DNA of 64,000 bases from Pyropia yezoensis (taxonomy: Eukaryota; Rhodophyta; Bangiophyceae; Bangiales; Bangiaceae), in NCBI GenBank assembly GCA_009829735.1, contig CM020618.1, forward strand, positions 22,491,346-22,555,345. Reading direction: 5' to 3'. A model generated the notes under the pieces. The model did no database searches. It was given only the letters and a program-made list of their open reading frames with translations, and was not told the DNA's origin. Position 1 is the stretch's first letter. Every line of letters starts with the position of its first letter. Shown piece by piece: positions 43,261-54,911 of the stretch. A program made the position numbers and the translations under genes.

Positions 43261-46200
43261 GGCGAGGACGCAGCTGAGCGAAGTTCAGGACAGCCAGAGC
43301 TTAGGAAAGACAAAACGGCAGGTGGAGCATTTACCACGCCAACCAAGCCCTCAAGGCACACCCCACGCGTGGTGACACAGAGGCCCCACTTAATGGCGCC
43401 AACAAAAAGCAGACAGACGGCGCAAACATAAAGCAGACCAACGACAAGTGGCGTAGAATCAAGCACGCAAAGGAAAAAAACATTTGTCAGGCAACCGTGG
43501 GTACGTGCACACGAACAACAGACGCAGCAGATGCAAGCCAAAACGAGAAGTGCCACAAAAAAAAACACAAGCACACATCACATGTACAAGTCATCGTCGT
43601 CCTCCTCATCCTCCAACTCCTTCACCGACCTCATGAGCGGGTCAAACTCGTCCTCATCACCGTCCACGTTGTCGTACTCCCCCACATCGTCGTCCTGCTC
43701 AGAATCTGCCACAGAGGGCTCGGGGGACGGTGTAGTGGAACGATAAACGGGCATGCGCTTCGGCCTTTTGCCCTTCTGACTGACAAAGCCTCCGGCAGCG
43801 GCGGCAAACTGCAGCTGCTTGGTGATCTGCGCCCGTCGGCCGACGGATAGAAGGGCGGCCGCAGAGCGGCCACCCGCGGAGCGGCCACCCGCAGGGGCCA
43901 CCACGTCCCGCAGAGGTGGGGCGGGCGTCACGGGTGTCGCTGCCGCTGACACCCCAGTCGCCCTGCGCGGACCGGTGCCGCGCTGCCCCGGAGTCCCTGA
44001 GGACCCCTCCGTGGGCACATCCGCCAATGGAGGCCACTCCATCGGTACAGGTGCCAGCAGCGGGGACGGCGGTGGCTGCAGCGGAGGCCACTCCATAGGC
44101 ACAGATGCCCGAGGTGGGGACGGCGGTGGCTGCTGGCTCTCCCAGGACGCCGGAGAGTTTGGCAAAGTGGGTGGAAGAGGTCCAGCGGGGGGGGCTGCAG
44201 GGGCGGCCGTGGCCCCGGCGGCCGCTGATGAGCGGCCGTCCGAGGGCCGTGAGCCCGCACCAGCCGCGACAGCGCCGGAGGCCGCGGCTTCGCCAGCAGC
44301 CGCAGCCCCCGGCTCGTCATCTGTCGCGGTCATGGCGGCGGCCGCCCCACCCCCCGCCCCCCCCGCCACCGGGCCCCCCGCCCCCCCCACCGCCGCCCCG
44401 CCGTCCCCCGCGACTGTCGGAGCCGCGGCCGCTGAAGCGGCCGCCTCCCCTCCCGGCCCTCCACCAGCATCTGCGGCACCCTCGCCGCTGCTGGACGCCC
44501 CCGCAGGTGCCGGTGCGTTGGCGGCTATGTGCTGTGCGATGAGCGCATCGGCGCGCCGGGCTAAAAACGCGCGGAAGCGCGGCACGTCCCGAATGCCGGG
44601 GGCCGACAGTGCCGCAATCAGGTTCCTGTCCGCAGTGGCCCCCGCGATGACCTTCAGCGCTGCAGTGTTGGCGCTACTCTCCTTCGCCATGGCAGCGTCG
44701 CGCGCGCGCGCGGCCATCTGCTCCAAAGTAGACTGGGTGCCCAGGGGGCGGTCAACGAAAGTGCCAGGGCGCCGACGCTTGCCACGGGCCAGAGGCGTCG
44801 AGTCGCCATCTGCGTCCTGGGACTCCGTTCCGTCGGCGGCGGTGGCCCCCTCAGCAGAAGCGGCTGCCGACCCACTGGCCGATCCCCCGACAGAGGAAGG
44901 GGCCGCCCCGGCCGCACCCGCGGCCGACCTCGCGGCCGCGGCGGCGGGGCGCTCGGAGCGCCGCGCCGCCATCGCGGCCGAAGCCGCGGCGCCGCTGTAC
45001 TTGTCTGACTCGCGCAAAAACACGCCACGCCGGTAGCCAGTGGATTGCCCTGGACTCCAACGACTTGAGGGCCGGGTTGGGGACGTACTTCCCGGCCCTC
45101 ATTGCCTCGTAGATGTCGCGCCTCTCAAACTTGACCATCATGGCCAGCTCCATGTCCTGCTCGGAGGGGTTCCCAGTCAGGTTCTTGCTCTCCACGTAGA
45201 CGCGGGCGCACACCAGGCGCATGACCTTCTCCGACAGCTTCTGGTAGTACCGCTGGACGCCCGTAGACTCGCGAATGACGCGCAGATGAGGGCCGCGCCC
45301 CACCCCCCCGTGAGCGGCCCTCATGCGGGCCATGCGCCGCTGGAAGTTGGCCGTCACTACCGCAAAGAACTCCTTCCCCTTCTGGTCCGTCCCCACCACA
45401 GCGTCCTCCGACTCCTCGAGCCACGCCTTGCTCAGCTGTACGCGCTCTACGTCGGAGTAGGGGATTCCGTGGGTGTGGACGCGAGCTCCCAATCCAGGTC
45501 CGCCATCGCCCGCAGCCGTTCTGCCTCCGCGGCTTCCGCGGCCGCTCTCGTCGCGGCCACGACCGCGGCCTCGAGACCCCCCCGGACCAACGGCGGGGCC
45601 AGAACTGCCGGCCCCGCCCCCCCCGCCGGCACCACCTCCCCCGACGGCGGCCCCGGCGGCGGCGACGCCGGCGGCGACACGGGCGGCGACACCGGCGGCG
45701 ATACCAGCGGCGCCGGCTGCTGCGGCTCCTCGGCCCCTCTGGGGGTGGGGGCCGCCAACGCCACGACGGGCGCCTCCTCCCGATCGTCGCCGTGCACGGG
45801 CCCCGGCCGCTGCGGCTGCGGCCTCTTCGTCCTCGTCCCCGTCGCCGTCGGTGACTGCATCGTCGTCCCAGGTAGAGCTGGGGCGGCCGCCTGTTGGTGG
45901 TGGCCGACCGCCTCTGGCGCGGGCGCGGCCACCGCGGGATGGCCGGTCGTAGTTGCCTGCGTGACGTCGGCGGCCGCGCCCGGTGGCGGCCCCACTGCCG
46001 GTGGACGTTGCCCCGCTGTCGGGCTGCCGGCGCGAGGGTCCCCGCCAGCACCGCCGGCACTGCCGGCACCGCCGGCGTGCCCCCCTCCTCTCGACTGTCC
46101 TCCAAAGAAGGGGGAAGAGGACATGGCGGACCCGTAGCGGGTGTTGCTGCTGCTGCTGCTGCTGCCGGTGACCCCGGCAGCAATGGGCGATCTTGCGCTG

Positions 46201-46739
46201 GCCAACTGCTCGAGGATGGCCGCAGTGGTGGGCCGGTGCCGCTCGGCCCACCCAGGGGAGTCCCTCGCACGCCGCCCTCGCGGGGAGCCCTCCACCGGGC
46301 CCGCAGCAGCTCCTCGAGCGCTTGCCTCGAGAAGCCTCTCCGACGGCGCCAATGGCAACGATCTCTGCTGGCCGCTCCCCAGCGCGGAAGACGACAGCTG
46401 GTTGCTGCCCAGGGCCGCCTCCCCCGCTATCTGGGCAGTCGGCGGCCCCTGCCCAACGCCAATCGACGGCGGCCCTTGGACCCGCGGAGTCGTCCGCCCC
46501 CCTAGCTGGGTGCTGGGCCACCCGCTCGGTGCAGCCTGGTTGCTGCCAGCCAGGGGCGGCCGGTGATCCCTTCGAGGGCTGCTCGGCCGCCCTTGCTGCT
46601 GCTGCTGCTGCTGGTTGTCCGGCCGGTTCGGCTCCGCCTGGCCGCCGCCAAAGAGCGGCGGCCCCTCCCAATAGCGGGGACTGGCCGGCCGCCCCTGCTG
46701 GTGGGTGTCCGGCCGGCTCGGCCCGCCTGGCCGCCGCAA
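43062..46739. repeat. Left copy of the gap-flanking duplication
   Basis: It matches 47240-50912 almost base for base. The differences are nearly all single-base gains or losses in short homopolymers, and only a couple of substitutions were noticed. It stops at the gap. This is the expected picture when two overlapping contigs are placed end to end instead of being merged. Confidence 0.85.
43578..46739 (-). CDS. Harbinger Myb/NAM-like protein, left copy, cut by gap
   Basis: This is the same gene as at 47751-52429, with its 5' part missing into the gap. The C-terminal 480 codons (43578-45023) are in one open frame: LRESDKYSG, Ala-rich linker, GKRRRPGTFVDRPLGTQ, a helical stretch (ARDAAMAKESSANTAALKVI), then acidic ELEDEEDDDDLYM ending in TGA. 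Upstream, the Myb/NAM-like part (YSDVERVQLSKAWLEESEDA) lies in another phase; frames change several times where the other copy does not, at homopolymers. It probably represents the same locus as the right copy and should not be counted as a second gene. Confidence 0.7.
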
Positions 46740-47239
46740 NNNNNNNNNNNNNNNNNNNNNNNNNNNNNNNNNNNNNNNNNNNNNNNNNNNNNNNNNNNNN
46801 NNNNNNNNNNNNNNNNNNNNNNNNNNNNNNNNNNNNNNNNNNNNNNNNNNNNNNNNNNNNNNNNNNNNNNNNNNNNNNNNNNNNNNNNNNNNNNNNNNNN
46901 NNNNNNNNNNNNNNNNNNNNNNNNNNNNNNNNNNNNNNNNNNNNNNNNNNNNNNNNNNNNNNNNNNNNNNNNNNNNNNNNNNNNNNNNNNNNNNNNNNNN
47001 NNNNNNNNNNNNNNNNNNNNNNNNNNNNNNNNNNNNNNNNNNNNNNNNNNNNNNNNNNNNNNNNNNNNNNNNNNNNNNNNNNNNNNNNNNNNNNNNNNNN
47101 NNNNNNNNNNNNNNNNNNNNNNNNNNNNNNNNNNNNNNNNNNNNNNNNNNNNNNNNNNNNNNNNNNNNNNNNNNNNNNNNNNNNNNNNNNNNNNNNNNNN
47201 NNNNNNNNNNNNNNNNNNNNNNNNNNNNNNNNNNNNNNN
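46740..47239. other. Assembly gap (500 N)
   Basis: Exactly 500 N, a conventional placeholder length, so the true distance is unknown and may be negative (overlap), as the duplicated flanks suggest. Confidence 0.99.
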
Positions 47240-50200
47240 GCCTTGGCGGTAGGGGTGGCAGCGACGCCGCGGCCGACTTGTCGGCCACCTGTGCGCCTGG
47301 CTGCTGCCACCGGTGTGGCACGAATGTGGGGGGGGATGCCTTGGCGGTGGGGGGGTGACAGCGACACAGGCGGCCGACTTGTCGGCCGCCTGGGGCCTGG
47401 CTGCTGGCGCGAGCGTGGCGGGGGAGTGGAGGAGGCGAGGACGCAGCTGAGCGAAGTTCAGGACAGCCAGAGCTTAGGAAAGACAAAACGGCAGGTGGAG
47501 CATTTACCACGCCAACCAAGCCCTCAAGGCACACCCCACGCGTGGTGACACACAGGCCCCACTTAATGGCGCCAACAAAAAGCAGACAGACGGCGCAACA
47601 TAAAGCAGACCAACGACAAGTGGCGTAGAATCAAGCACGCAAAGGAAAAAAACATTTGTCAGGCAACCGTGGGTACGTGCACACGAACAACAGACACAGC
47701 AGATGCAAGCCAAAACGAGAAGTGCCACAAAAAAAAAACACAAGCACACATCACATGTACAAGTCATCGTCGTCCTCCTCATCCTCCAACTCCTTCACCG
47801 ACCTCATGAGCGGGGTCAAACTCGTCCTCATCACCGTCCACGTTGTCGTACTCCCCCACATCGTCGTCCTGCTCAGAATCTGCCACAGAGGGCTCGGGGG
47901 ACGGTGTAGTGGAACGATAAACGGGCATGCGCTTCGGCCTTTTGCCCTTCTGACTGACAAAGCCTCCGGCAGCGGCGGCAAACTGCAGCTGCTTGGTGAT
48001 CTGCGCCGTCGGCCGACGGATAGAAGGGCGGCCGCAGAGCGGCCACCCGCGGAGCGGCCACCCGCAGGGGCCACCACGTCCCGCAGAGGTGGGGCGGGCG
48101 TCACGGGTGTCGCTGCCGCTGACACCCCCAGTCGCCCTGCGCGGACCGGTGCCGCGCTGCCCCGGAGTCCCTGAGGACCCCTCCGTGGGCACATCCGCCA
48201 ATGGAGGCCACTCCATCGGTACAGGTGCCAGCAGCGGGGACGGCGGTGGCTGCAGCGGAGGCCACTCCATAGGCACAGATGCCCGAGGTGGGGACGGCGG
48301 TGGCTGCTGGCTCTCCCAGGACGCCGGAGAGTTTGGCAAAGTGGGTGGAAGAGGTCCAGCGGGGGGGGCTGCAGGGGCGGCCGTGGCCCCGGCGGCCGCT
48401 GATGAGCGGCCGTCCGAGGGCCGTGAGCCCGCACCAGCCGCGACAGCGCCGGAGGCCGCGGCTTCGCCAGCAGCCGCAGCCCCCGGCTCGTCATCTGTCG
48501 CGGTCATGGCGGCGGCCGCCCCACCCCCCGCCCCCCCCGCCACCGGGCCCCCCGCCCCCCCCACCGCCGCCCCGCCGTCCCCCGCGACTGTCGGAGCCGC
48601 GGCCGCTGAAGCGGCCGCCTCCCCTCCCGGCCCTCCACCAGCATCTGCGGCACCCTCGCCGCTGCTGGACGCCCCCGCAGGTGCCGGTGCGTTGGCGGCT
48701 ATGTGCTGTGCGATGAGCGCATCGGCGCGCCGGGCTAAAAACGCGCGGAAGCGCGGCACGTCCCGAATGCCGGGGGCCGACAGTGCCGCAATCAGGTTCC
48801 TGTCCGCAGTGGCCCCCGCGATGACCTTCAGCGCTGCAGTGTTGGCGCTACTCTCCTTCGCCATGGCAGCGTCGCGCGCGCGCGCGGCCATCTGCTCCAA
48901 AGTAGACTGGGTGCCCAGGGGGCGGTCAACGAAAGTGCCAGGGCGCCGACGCTTGCCACGGGCCAGAGGCGTCGAGTCGCCATCTGCGTCCTGGGACTCC
49001 GTTCCGTCGGCGGCGGTGGCCCCCTCAGCAGAAGCGGCTGCCGACCCACTGGCCGATCCCCCGACAGAGGAAGGGGCCGCCCCGGCCGCACCCGCGGCCG
49101 ACCTCGCGGCCGCGGCGGCGGGGCGCTCGGAGCGCCGCGCCGCCATCGCGGCCGAAGCCGCGGCGCCGCTGTACTTGTCTGACTCGCGCAAAACACGCCA
49201 CGCCGGTAGCCAGTGGATTGCCCTGGACTCCAACGACTTGAGGGCCGGGTTGGGGACGTACTTCCCGGCCCTCATTGCCTCGTAGATGTCGCGCCTCTCA
49301 AACTTGACCATCATGGCCAGCTCCATGTCCTGCTCGGAGGGGTTCCCAGTCAGGTTCTTGCTCTCCACGTAGACGCGGGCGCACACCAGGCGCATGACCT
49401 TCTCCGACAGCTTCTGGTAGTACCGCTGGACGCCCGTAGACTCGCGAATGACGCGCAGATGAGGGCCGCGCCCCACCCCCCCGTGAGCGGCCCTCATGCG
49501 GGCCATGCGCCGCTGGAAGTTGGCCGTCACTACCGCAAAGAACTCCTTCCCCTTCTGGTCCGTCCCCACCACAGCGTCCTCCGACTCCTCGAGCCACGCC
49601 TTGCTCAGCTGTACGCGCTCTACGTCGGAGTAGGGGATTCCGTGGGTGTGGACGCGAGCTCCCAATCCAGGTCCGCCATCGCCCGCAGCCGTTCTGCCTC
49701 CGCGGCTTCCGCGGCCGCTCTCGTCGCGGCCACGACCGCGGCCTCGAGACCCCCCCGGACCAACGGCGGGGCCAGAACTGCCGGCCCCGCCCCCCCGCCG
49801 GCACCACCTCCCCCGACGGCGGCCCCGGCGGCGGCGACGCCGGCGGCGACACGGGCGGCGACACCGGCGGCGATACCAGCGGCGCCGGCTGCTGCGGCTC
49901 CTCGGCCCCTCTGGGGGTGGGGGCCGCCAACGCCACGACGGGCGCCTCCTCCCGATCGTCGCCGTGCACGGGCCCCGGCCGCTGCGGCTGCGGCCTCTTC
50001 GTCCTCGTCCCCGTCGCCGTCGGTGACTGCATCGTCGTCCCAGGTAGAGCTGGGGCGGCCGCCTGTTGGTGGTGGCCGACCGCCTCTGGCGCGGGCGCGG
50101 CCACCGCGGGATGGCCGGTCGTAGTTGCCTGCGTGACGTCGGCGGCCGCGCCCGGTGGCGGCCCCACTGCCGGTGGACGTTGCCCCGCTGTCGGGGCTGC

Positions 50201-50912
50201 CGGCGCGAGGGTCCCCGCCAGCACCGCCGGCACTGCCGGCACCGCCGGCGTGCCCCCCTCCTCTCGACTGTCCTCCAAAGAAGGGGGAAGAGGACATGGC
50301 GGACCCGTAGCGGGTGTTGCTGCTGCTGCTGCTGCTGCCGGTGACCCCGGCAGCAATGGGCGATCTTGCGCTGGCCAACTGCTCGAGGATGGCCGCAGTG
50401 GTGGGCCGGTGCCGCTCGGCCCACCCAGGGGAGTCCCTCGCACGCCGCCTCGCGGGGAGCCCTCCACCGGGCCCGCAGCAGCTCCTCGAGCGCTTGCCTC
50501 GAGAAGCCTCTCCGACGGCGCCAATGGCAACGATCTCTGCTGGCCGCTCCCCAGCGCGGAAGACGACAGCTGGTTGCTGCCCAGGGCCGCCTCCCCCGCT
50601 ATCTGGGCAGTCGGCGGCCCCTGCCCAACGCCAATCGACGGCGGCCCTTGGACCCGCGGAGTCGTCCGCCCCCCTAGCTGGGTGCTGGGCCACCCGCTCG
50701 GTGCAGCCTGGTTGCTGCCAGCCAGGGGCGGCCGGTGATCCCTTCGAGGGCTGCTCGGCCGCCCTTGCTGCTGCTGCTGCTGCTGGTTGTCCGGCCGGTT
50801 CGGCTCCGCCTGGCCGCCGCCAAAGAGCGGCGGCCCCTCCCAATAGCGGGGACTGGCCGGCCGCCCCTGCTGGTGGGTGTCCGGCCGGCTCGGCCCCGCC
50901 TGGCCGCCGCCA
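47240..50912. repeat. Right copy of the gap-flanking duplication
   Basis: It begins in the 102-bp satellite (gccttggcggtagggg, equal to about 43062) and continues collinearly with the left copy until its end at the gap. Beyond 50912 the right contig carries on with unique sequence, including the 5' half of the Myb/NAM-like gene. Confidence 0.85.
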
Positions 50913-52429
50913 AAGAGCGGCGGCCCCTCCCAAAAGCGGACACTGGTCGGTCGTCCCGGCTGGTGGTCGGCTTCCCGGTTCTGCCTCGCGTGGCCGTCTC
51001 CAAACAACGGCGGCCGGGCGTCCCTGCGTGGGCTCGTCGGCCGCCCTTGCTGCTGCTGCTGCAAGTGGTTCTCCCACCGGCTGGGCCCCGCCTGGCCGTC
51101 CCCAAACAGCCGCGGCCGATCGTCCCTGCGTGGGCTCGTCGGCCGCCCTTGCTGCCGCTGCTGCGGGTAGTGCTCCCACCGGCTGGGCCCCGCCTGGCCG
51201 TCCCCAAACAGCCGCGGCCGATCGCCCCTGCGTGGGCTCGTCGGCAGCCCTTGCTGCTGCTGCTGCGGGTAGTGCTCCCACCGGCTGGGCCCCGCCTGGC
51301 CGTCCCCAAATAGCCGCGGCCGATCGTCCCTGCCTCGGCTCGTCGGCCGCCCTTGCTGCTGCTCCTGCGGGTAGTGCTCCCACCGGCTGGGCCCCGCCTG
51401 GCCGTCCCCAAACAGCCGCGGCCGATCGTCCCTGCGTGGGCTCGTCGGCCGCCCTTGCTGCTGCTCCTGCGGGTAGTGCTCCCACCGACTGCGCCCCGCC
51501 TGGCCGTCCCCAAACAGCCGCGGCCGATCGTCCCTGCGTGGGCTCGTCGGCCGCCCTTGCTGCTGCTCCTGCGGGTAGTGCTCCCACCGGCTGGGCCCCG
51601 CCTGGCCGTCCCCAAACTGCCGCGGCCGATCGTCCCTGCGTGGGCTCGTCGGCCGCCCTTGCTCCTGCTGCTGCTGCTGGTCTTGCCACCGGCTTGGCCG
51701 AGACTGGCCCCCTCCAAACAGCGGCGGCCCCTCCCAAAAGCGGGGACTGCTCGGCCGCCCTGGCTGATGGTGCCACCGGGTCGGTCCCCCCTGGCCCTGG
51801 CCGCCGCCGCCAACCAGCGGCGGCCCCTCCCAGCGTGGAGCGGTCGGCCGCCCCAGATGGGCGTTGGTCCACCCGCCCGGCGCCGCCTGGCCGCCGCCGT
51901 CGTTCAACGGCTCTTCTGTCGGTTGGCGCTGGCGCCCGGTGTCCCACTCCGTCGGTACCGCCCGCCCCGCCGGCGATCGGTCGGCACAGGGGCCGCCCTG
52001 CGGCCCCGTCAGCAGAGGCGGCACGTCCTGCTTCGGGGGAGTGGCCGCCCAAGGACAGCGACACGTCCAATGGCACAGAGCGTGGTCCAGTTCCGCCCGC
52101 TGCGCTCGCCGACACTGCCAGCACAGACGGCGGAAGGCCCTCCGCAGCTCCGTCTTCGTCAGGTGCCGCCCGCGGCCTGCCCACCACAGGCTTCCGCCCT
52201 CCCCACACGGTGGCTGAGCTGCCCACGGGCAACCGCACCGCCAGTGACAGAGGGGATACTCCGGCCCCGTGATCTGCGCACGACGACAGCGCGCGCAGAG
52301 GGGCCGGAGCCCTCGACGGCGCTGGTCCTTGCTTATCTGCCGCGCCGGCGGACCCCCGTGGTTCCGCTCCCGCCCCCCCCCCCCTCCGCCACCCCTGTTC
52401 CCCCCGGCGCCGCGGGTGGCTGCGCCCAT
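47751..52429 (-). CDS. Harbinger Myb/NAM-like DNA-binding protein (second ORF)
   Basis: Reading from the ATG at 52429, the N-terminus has two copies of a Cys motif: CARCRRAQ..LCHWRCGCPW and CWQCRRAQ..LCHWTCRCPW, probably zinc-binding. Next comes a Pro/Gln-rich region with about ten tandem 34-36-residue repeats (50780-51830), then a Ser/Pro-rich part. Near 49600 the domain GIPYSDVERVQLSKAWLEES, then EDAVVGTDQKGKEFFAVV, matches the Myb/SANT-like, NAM-associated proteins encoded as the second ORF of PIF/Harbinger elements. These bind the transposon ends and bring in the transposase. The Ala-rich C-terminus ends in acidic DDDDLYM and TGA. The frame changes phase at least twice, at C/G runs (for instance around 49790), not always at the same place as in the left copy, so sequencing errors are likely. 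Total length would be roughly 1,500 residues. Confidence 0.7.
50780..51830 (-). repeat. Tandem ~105-bp coding repeat in the Myb/NAM-like gene
   Basis: Units encode on the minus strand GRPTSPRRDDRPRLFGDGQ followed by AGPSRWEHYPQEQQQ, with small changes (Q runs of varying length; WEGPPLFGGGQ in the outer units). Around ten units are present and the central ones are nearly identical. The unit length keeps the frame, so the protein can gain or lose repeats. Confidence 0.85.
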
Positions 52430-53725
52430 GGTGCTCGAGGAGCGGAAAAGGCGGCACAGGAGAGTGCTGCCTGCGTGGGAAAGTGGGGGAAAGGGAATCG
52501 GGGCCGTCGTACGGCCCCCAATGTGCAGAGTGGTAGCGTTGTGACGGCTGAGCGCGACGAACGTTGTAGCCAGCGTTCATGGCCTCATAGAGGGGTCGAT
52601 GAAGTGCGCGTCGACCATAGGCCCACAGAGCACGTCAGCCGCCCAGGGTGCGGCCGGACGACCCCCCTCCCCCGACGCACCGGGGTGCGCGTGGGGGGTG
52701 CGGACAAGTGTGGGCCCGCATGCGGCCAATAGGCCGCCCCCGGTGCAGGTGTCGTCCGTCTGGACGGCGGCCGGCAGCGGCTGGCATCCGCCGCCACTGT
52801 CGGGGGCGGGGCTGCAGCCACACCGGCAATGACGGCAAAGAGGGAGAAAAAGGCGGCTTGCAGCAGCATAGAGCGTGTGGCCGCGGGGGCGGCGCCCCTT
52901 CGCGTATGGCCGCCCGAGAGGGGGATGGCCGCCCCCACCAACCGCTGAAGCCGTGCGGCCGCGAGAGGAGTGGCGGAGATGCGGCGTGGCAACCGGGGAG
53001 GCCGAAACGAGGGGGGATGATGACCCTTTTCGGCCTCCAGGCCGCCAGGCCGCCCTGCATGCAGGTGGAGGCGGCCCCTTCACCGGGGTCGCGGCCGATC
53101 CTACCGTTGCGGCCGCCAATGTGGGCGCCAACGATGGGGTCGCTAGTGTGGCTCACCCACGTGCTGGGGGCCAACCGCGACAACCGTGCGGCCAAGTGGA
53201 AATCGGGCGAGGAGAGTTGGCGACCCCCCGCCGGCGACCACCCCGCGGGCGACTGCCTCGCAAACAGTGCAGACGTGGGCCAGAGCGGCCGGTGGGAAAC
53301 GCCTCCCGACAGCGGTGGCGCGAAGTGGGGATCCGTGTCGACGACAGAGCGCAGGTGGGGCGTGTGGTGGGAAGGGGGGGGGCGTGGTCATGTGGGGGGG
53401 AGGGGGGGGGGAGGAAGCACCCCCGCAAGGCTCACGTCCCGCCCCTGGAAATTGTCGGGGGGTCACGCGACACCCTCGGCCGAGACACCTCGTGTGGCCA
53501 ACCAGCACGGCAGCGCCCATGGGCGTTGGTGCCCACAGGGGGGGTTGAAGAGGAAACGCCCGCACAGTTCCATTGGGCGGAAGCGATGTGGGGGGGAGGG
53601 GGCCCAACAGTACTCTGGGCAGCAAGCGGAGGGGAGGGGTTGCGACCGGATTGGCGTGCCCAATGAGAATCAGGGCCGACACGAGGCGGGGTGTTGCCGC
53701 CACGCCAAAGGCGACCACCGGGGGC
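52430..53725. other. Spacer between the Harbinger gene and the right repeat
   Basis: GC-rich; open frames on both strands (52648-53814 plus, 52577-53131 minus) look compositional. I searched by eye for an inverted match to sequence left of 40596 that could be a terminal repeat and found none I would defend. Confidence 0.35.
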
Positions 53726-54911
53726 CGCCCCTGTCCACTGTTGGCACCCTCCTGCGGCCGTGGGGCGGGCGTGGGGCGATGAGGGGGGGCGTCGGGGAAG
53801 GCGCGGCTGCGTAGACGGCGGTGGCTGGCTTGGCGACGCGCAGGGGAGAGCGGGGGGGTGACACGCGTAAAGCGTGGAGACGGAGACGCAAAACCCGAGG
53901 TGGGGGCGTGCACGGGCCTGGGAAGAGGGTCAACCGACCGACAACCGCCGGAGTTGCGCATAGACACGTGATACGCGACCGGGGGGGAATGCAAGAGCCG
54001 CCGGGGCCGCGTGCGCCGGCAAGGGGTAAAGAAAAGAGAGGGGGGGGGGGGCGAATCTCGTTCACCATAATTCGCATGGCGGGGTCCATGCATGGCGGGG
54101 GGGAATGCGCAACCTCGCGCCTCGAAAAAAAAAAAGAGGAGGCACGATTGAGCCGCCGCGCTGTGGTCCCCTCATAGAGCGTGCGAAAGTTGCGGAAACG
54201 ACGCCGGTACACCGCATGGAGTCGCGGAAGCGTGCAACTGTCAACCATGCAGAAAACGACGTGGTCGGTTGTCGCATGGACCGAGCGGTCACAACCGTCC
54301 GTTCCCGGCATACACTGATCGCAGGCGGGGCGCGTCGAGGGAAACCGCGTCAGGTGATTGGCTCGTTGCACAGAGACGGTCGGACACGACCCCAACCGAC
54401 CGCAAACAGACTTATATACACTTTTGAGTGTGTATATTCGCATATGGACAGGAATATTGGAGCGAGTTTGGACTGCACGTGGCAAGAAGAGTCGCATTGC
54501 ACAGTCATATTAGGCAACGTTCGACAAAAGTATGGACGAGATACACGAGATTGCCTTGCTTTGTGCTGCGTGTCTCGCTTGTTCAGCAGGAGAGTCGACA
54601 ATGTTTCCTCGTTTTCAAGCCTTGCACCTGTCTTCGGGGGGGGGCTTGCCCCAGGTTGAATAATACCATCGAACACGCAATAGGCGACAGCAAACCCTCC
54701 CCACTTCTGCTTTAAGGCAGCGGAAAGCCACTTGCTATCGTGAAGGCCAGCTGTCCCGTCTTAAAATCATGTAGCCCCTGTGATCCAGCAACTCCATTGC
54801 ATATATCGGCTTTTGCCACGCTGCTCCACTCAGCAGCGCCCACGTGGCTGCTTCAATTCAGATTGGCGTGAGATGGTATCGGGATCGTCGTGACGTTGTT
54901 GGAAACACTCT
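53726..54911 (-). repeat. 1.19-kb dispersed repeat, right copy (inverted)
   Basis: Inverse complement of 22626-23811. This copy is not interrupted by the LTR element; the sequence leftward of 53726 continues into ggggccgccc..., which has no counterpart right of the LTR element at 33453. One conserved open frame on each strand is seen in both copies. Confidence 0.8.

Larger units (their letters stand above)
40596..52429. mobile_element. PIF/Harbinger DNA transposon with assembly gap inside
   Basis: A DDE transposase (+) and a Myb/NAM-like second protein (-) converge on a satellite block, the standard two-gene content of PIF/Harbinger elements. I could not find terminal inverted repeats or a 3-bp target duplication, so the limits given are those of the genes. 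Because about 3.67 kb is duplicated around the gap at 46740-47239, the real element is probably about 4.2 kb shorter than shown. Confidence 0.75.

Noticed and set aside
43578-46739. Two separate Harbinger partner genes in tandem
   Set aside because: The copies differ almost only by homopolymer indels and flank an assembly gap, so one locus shown twice is more likely.
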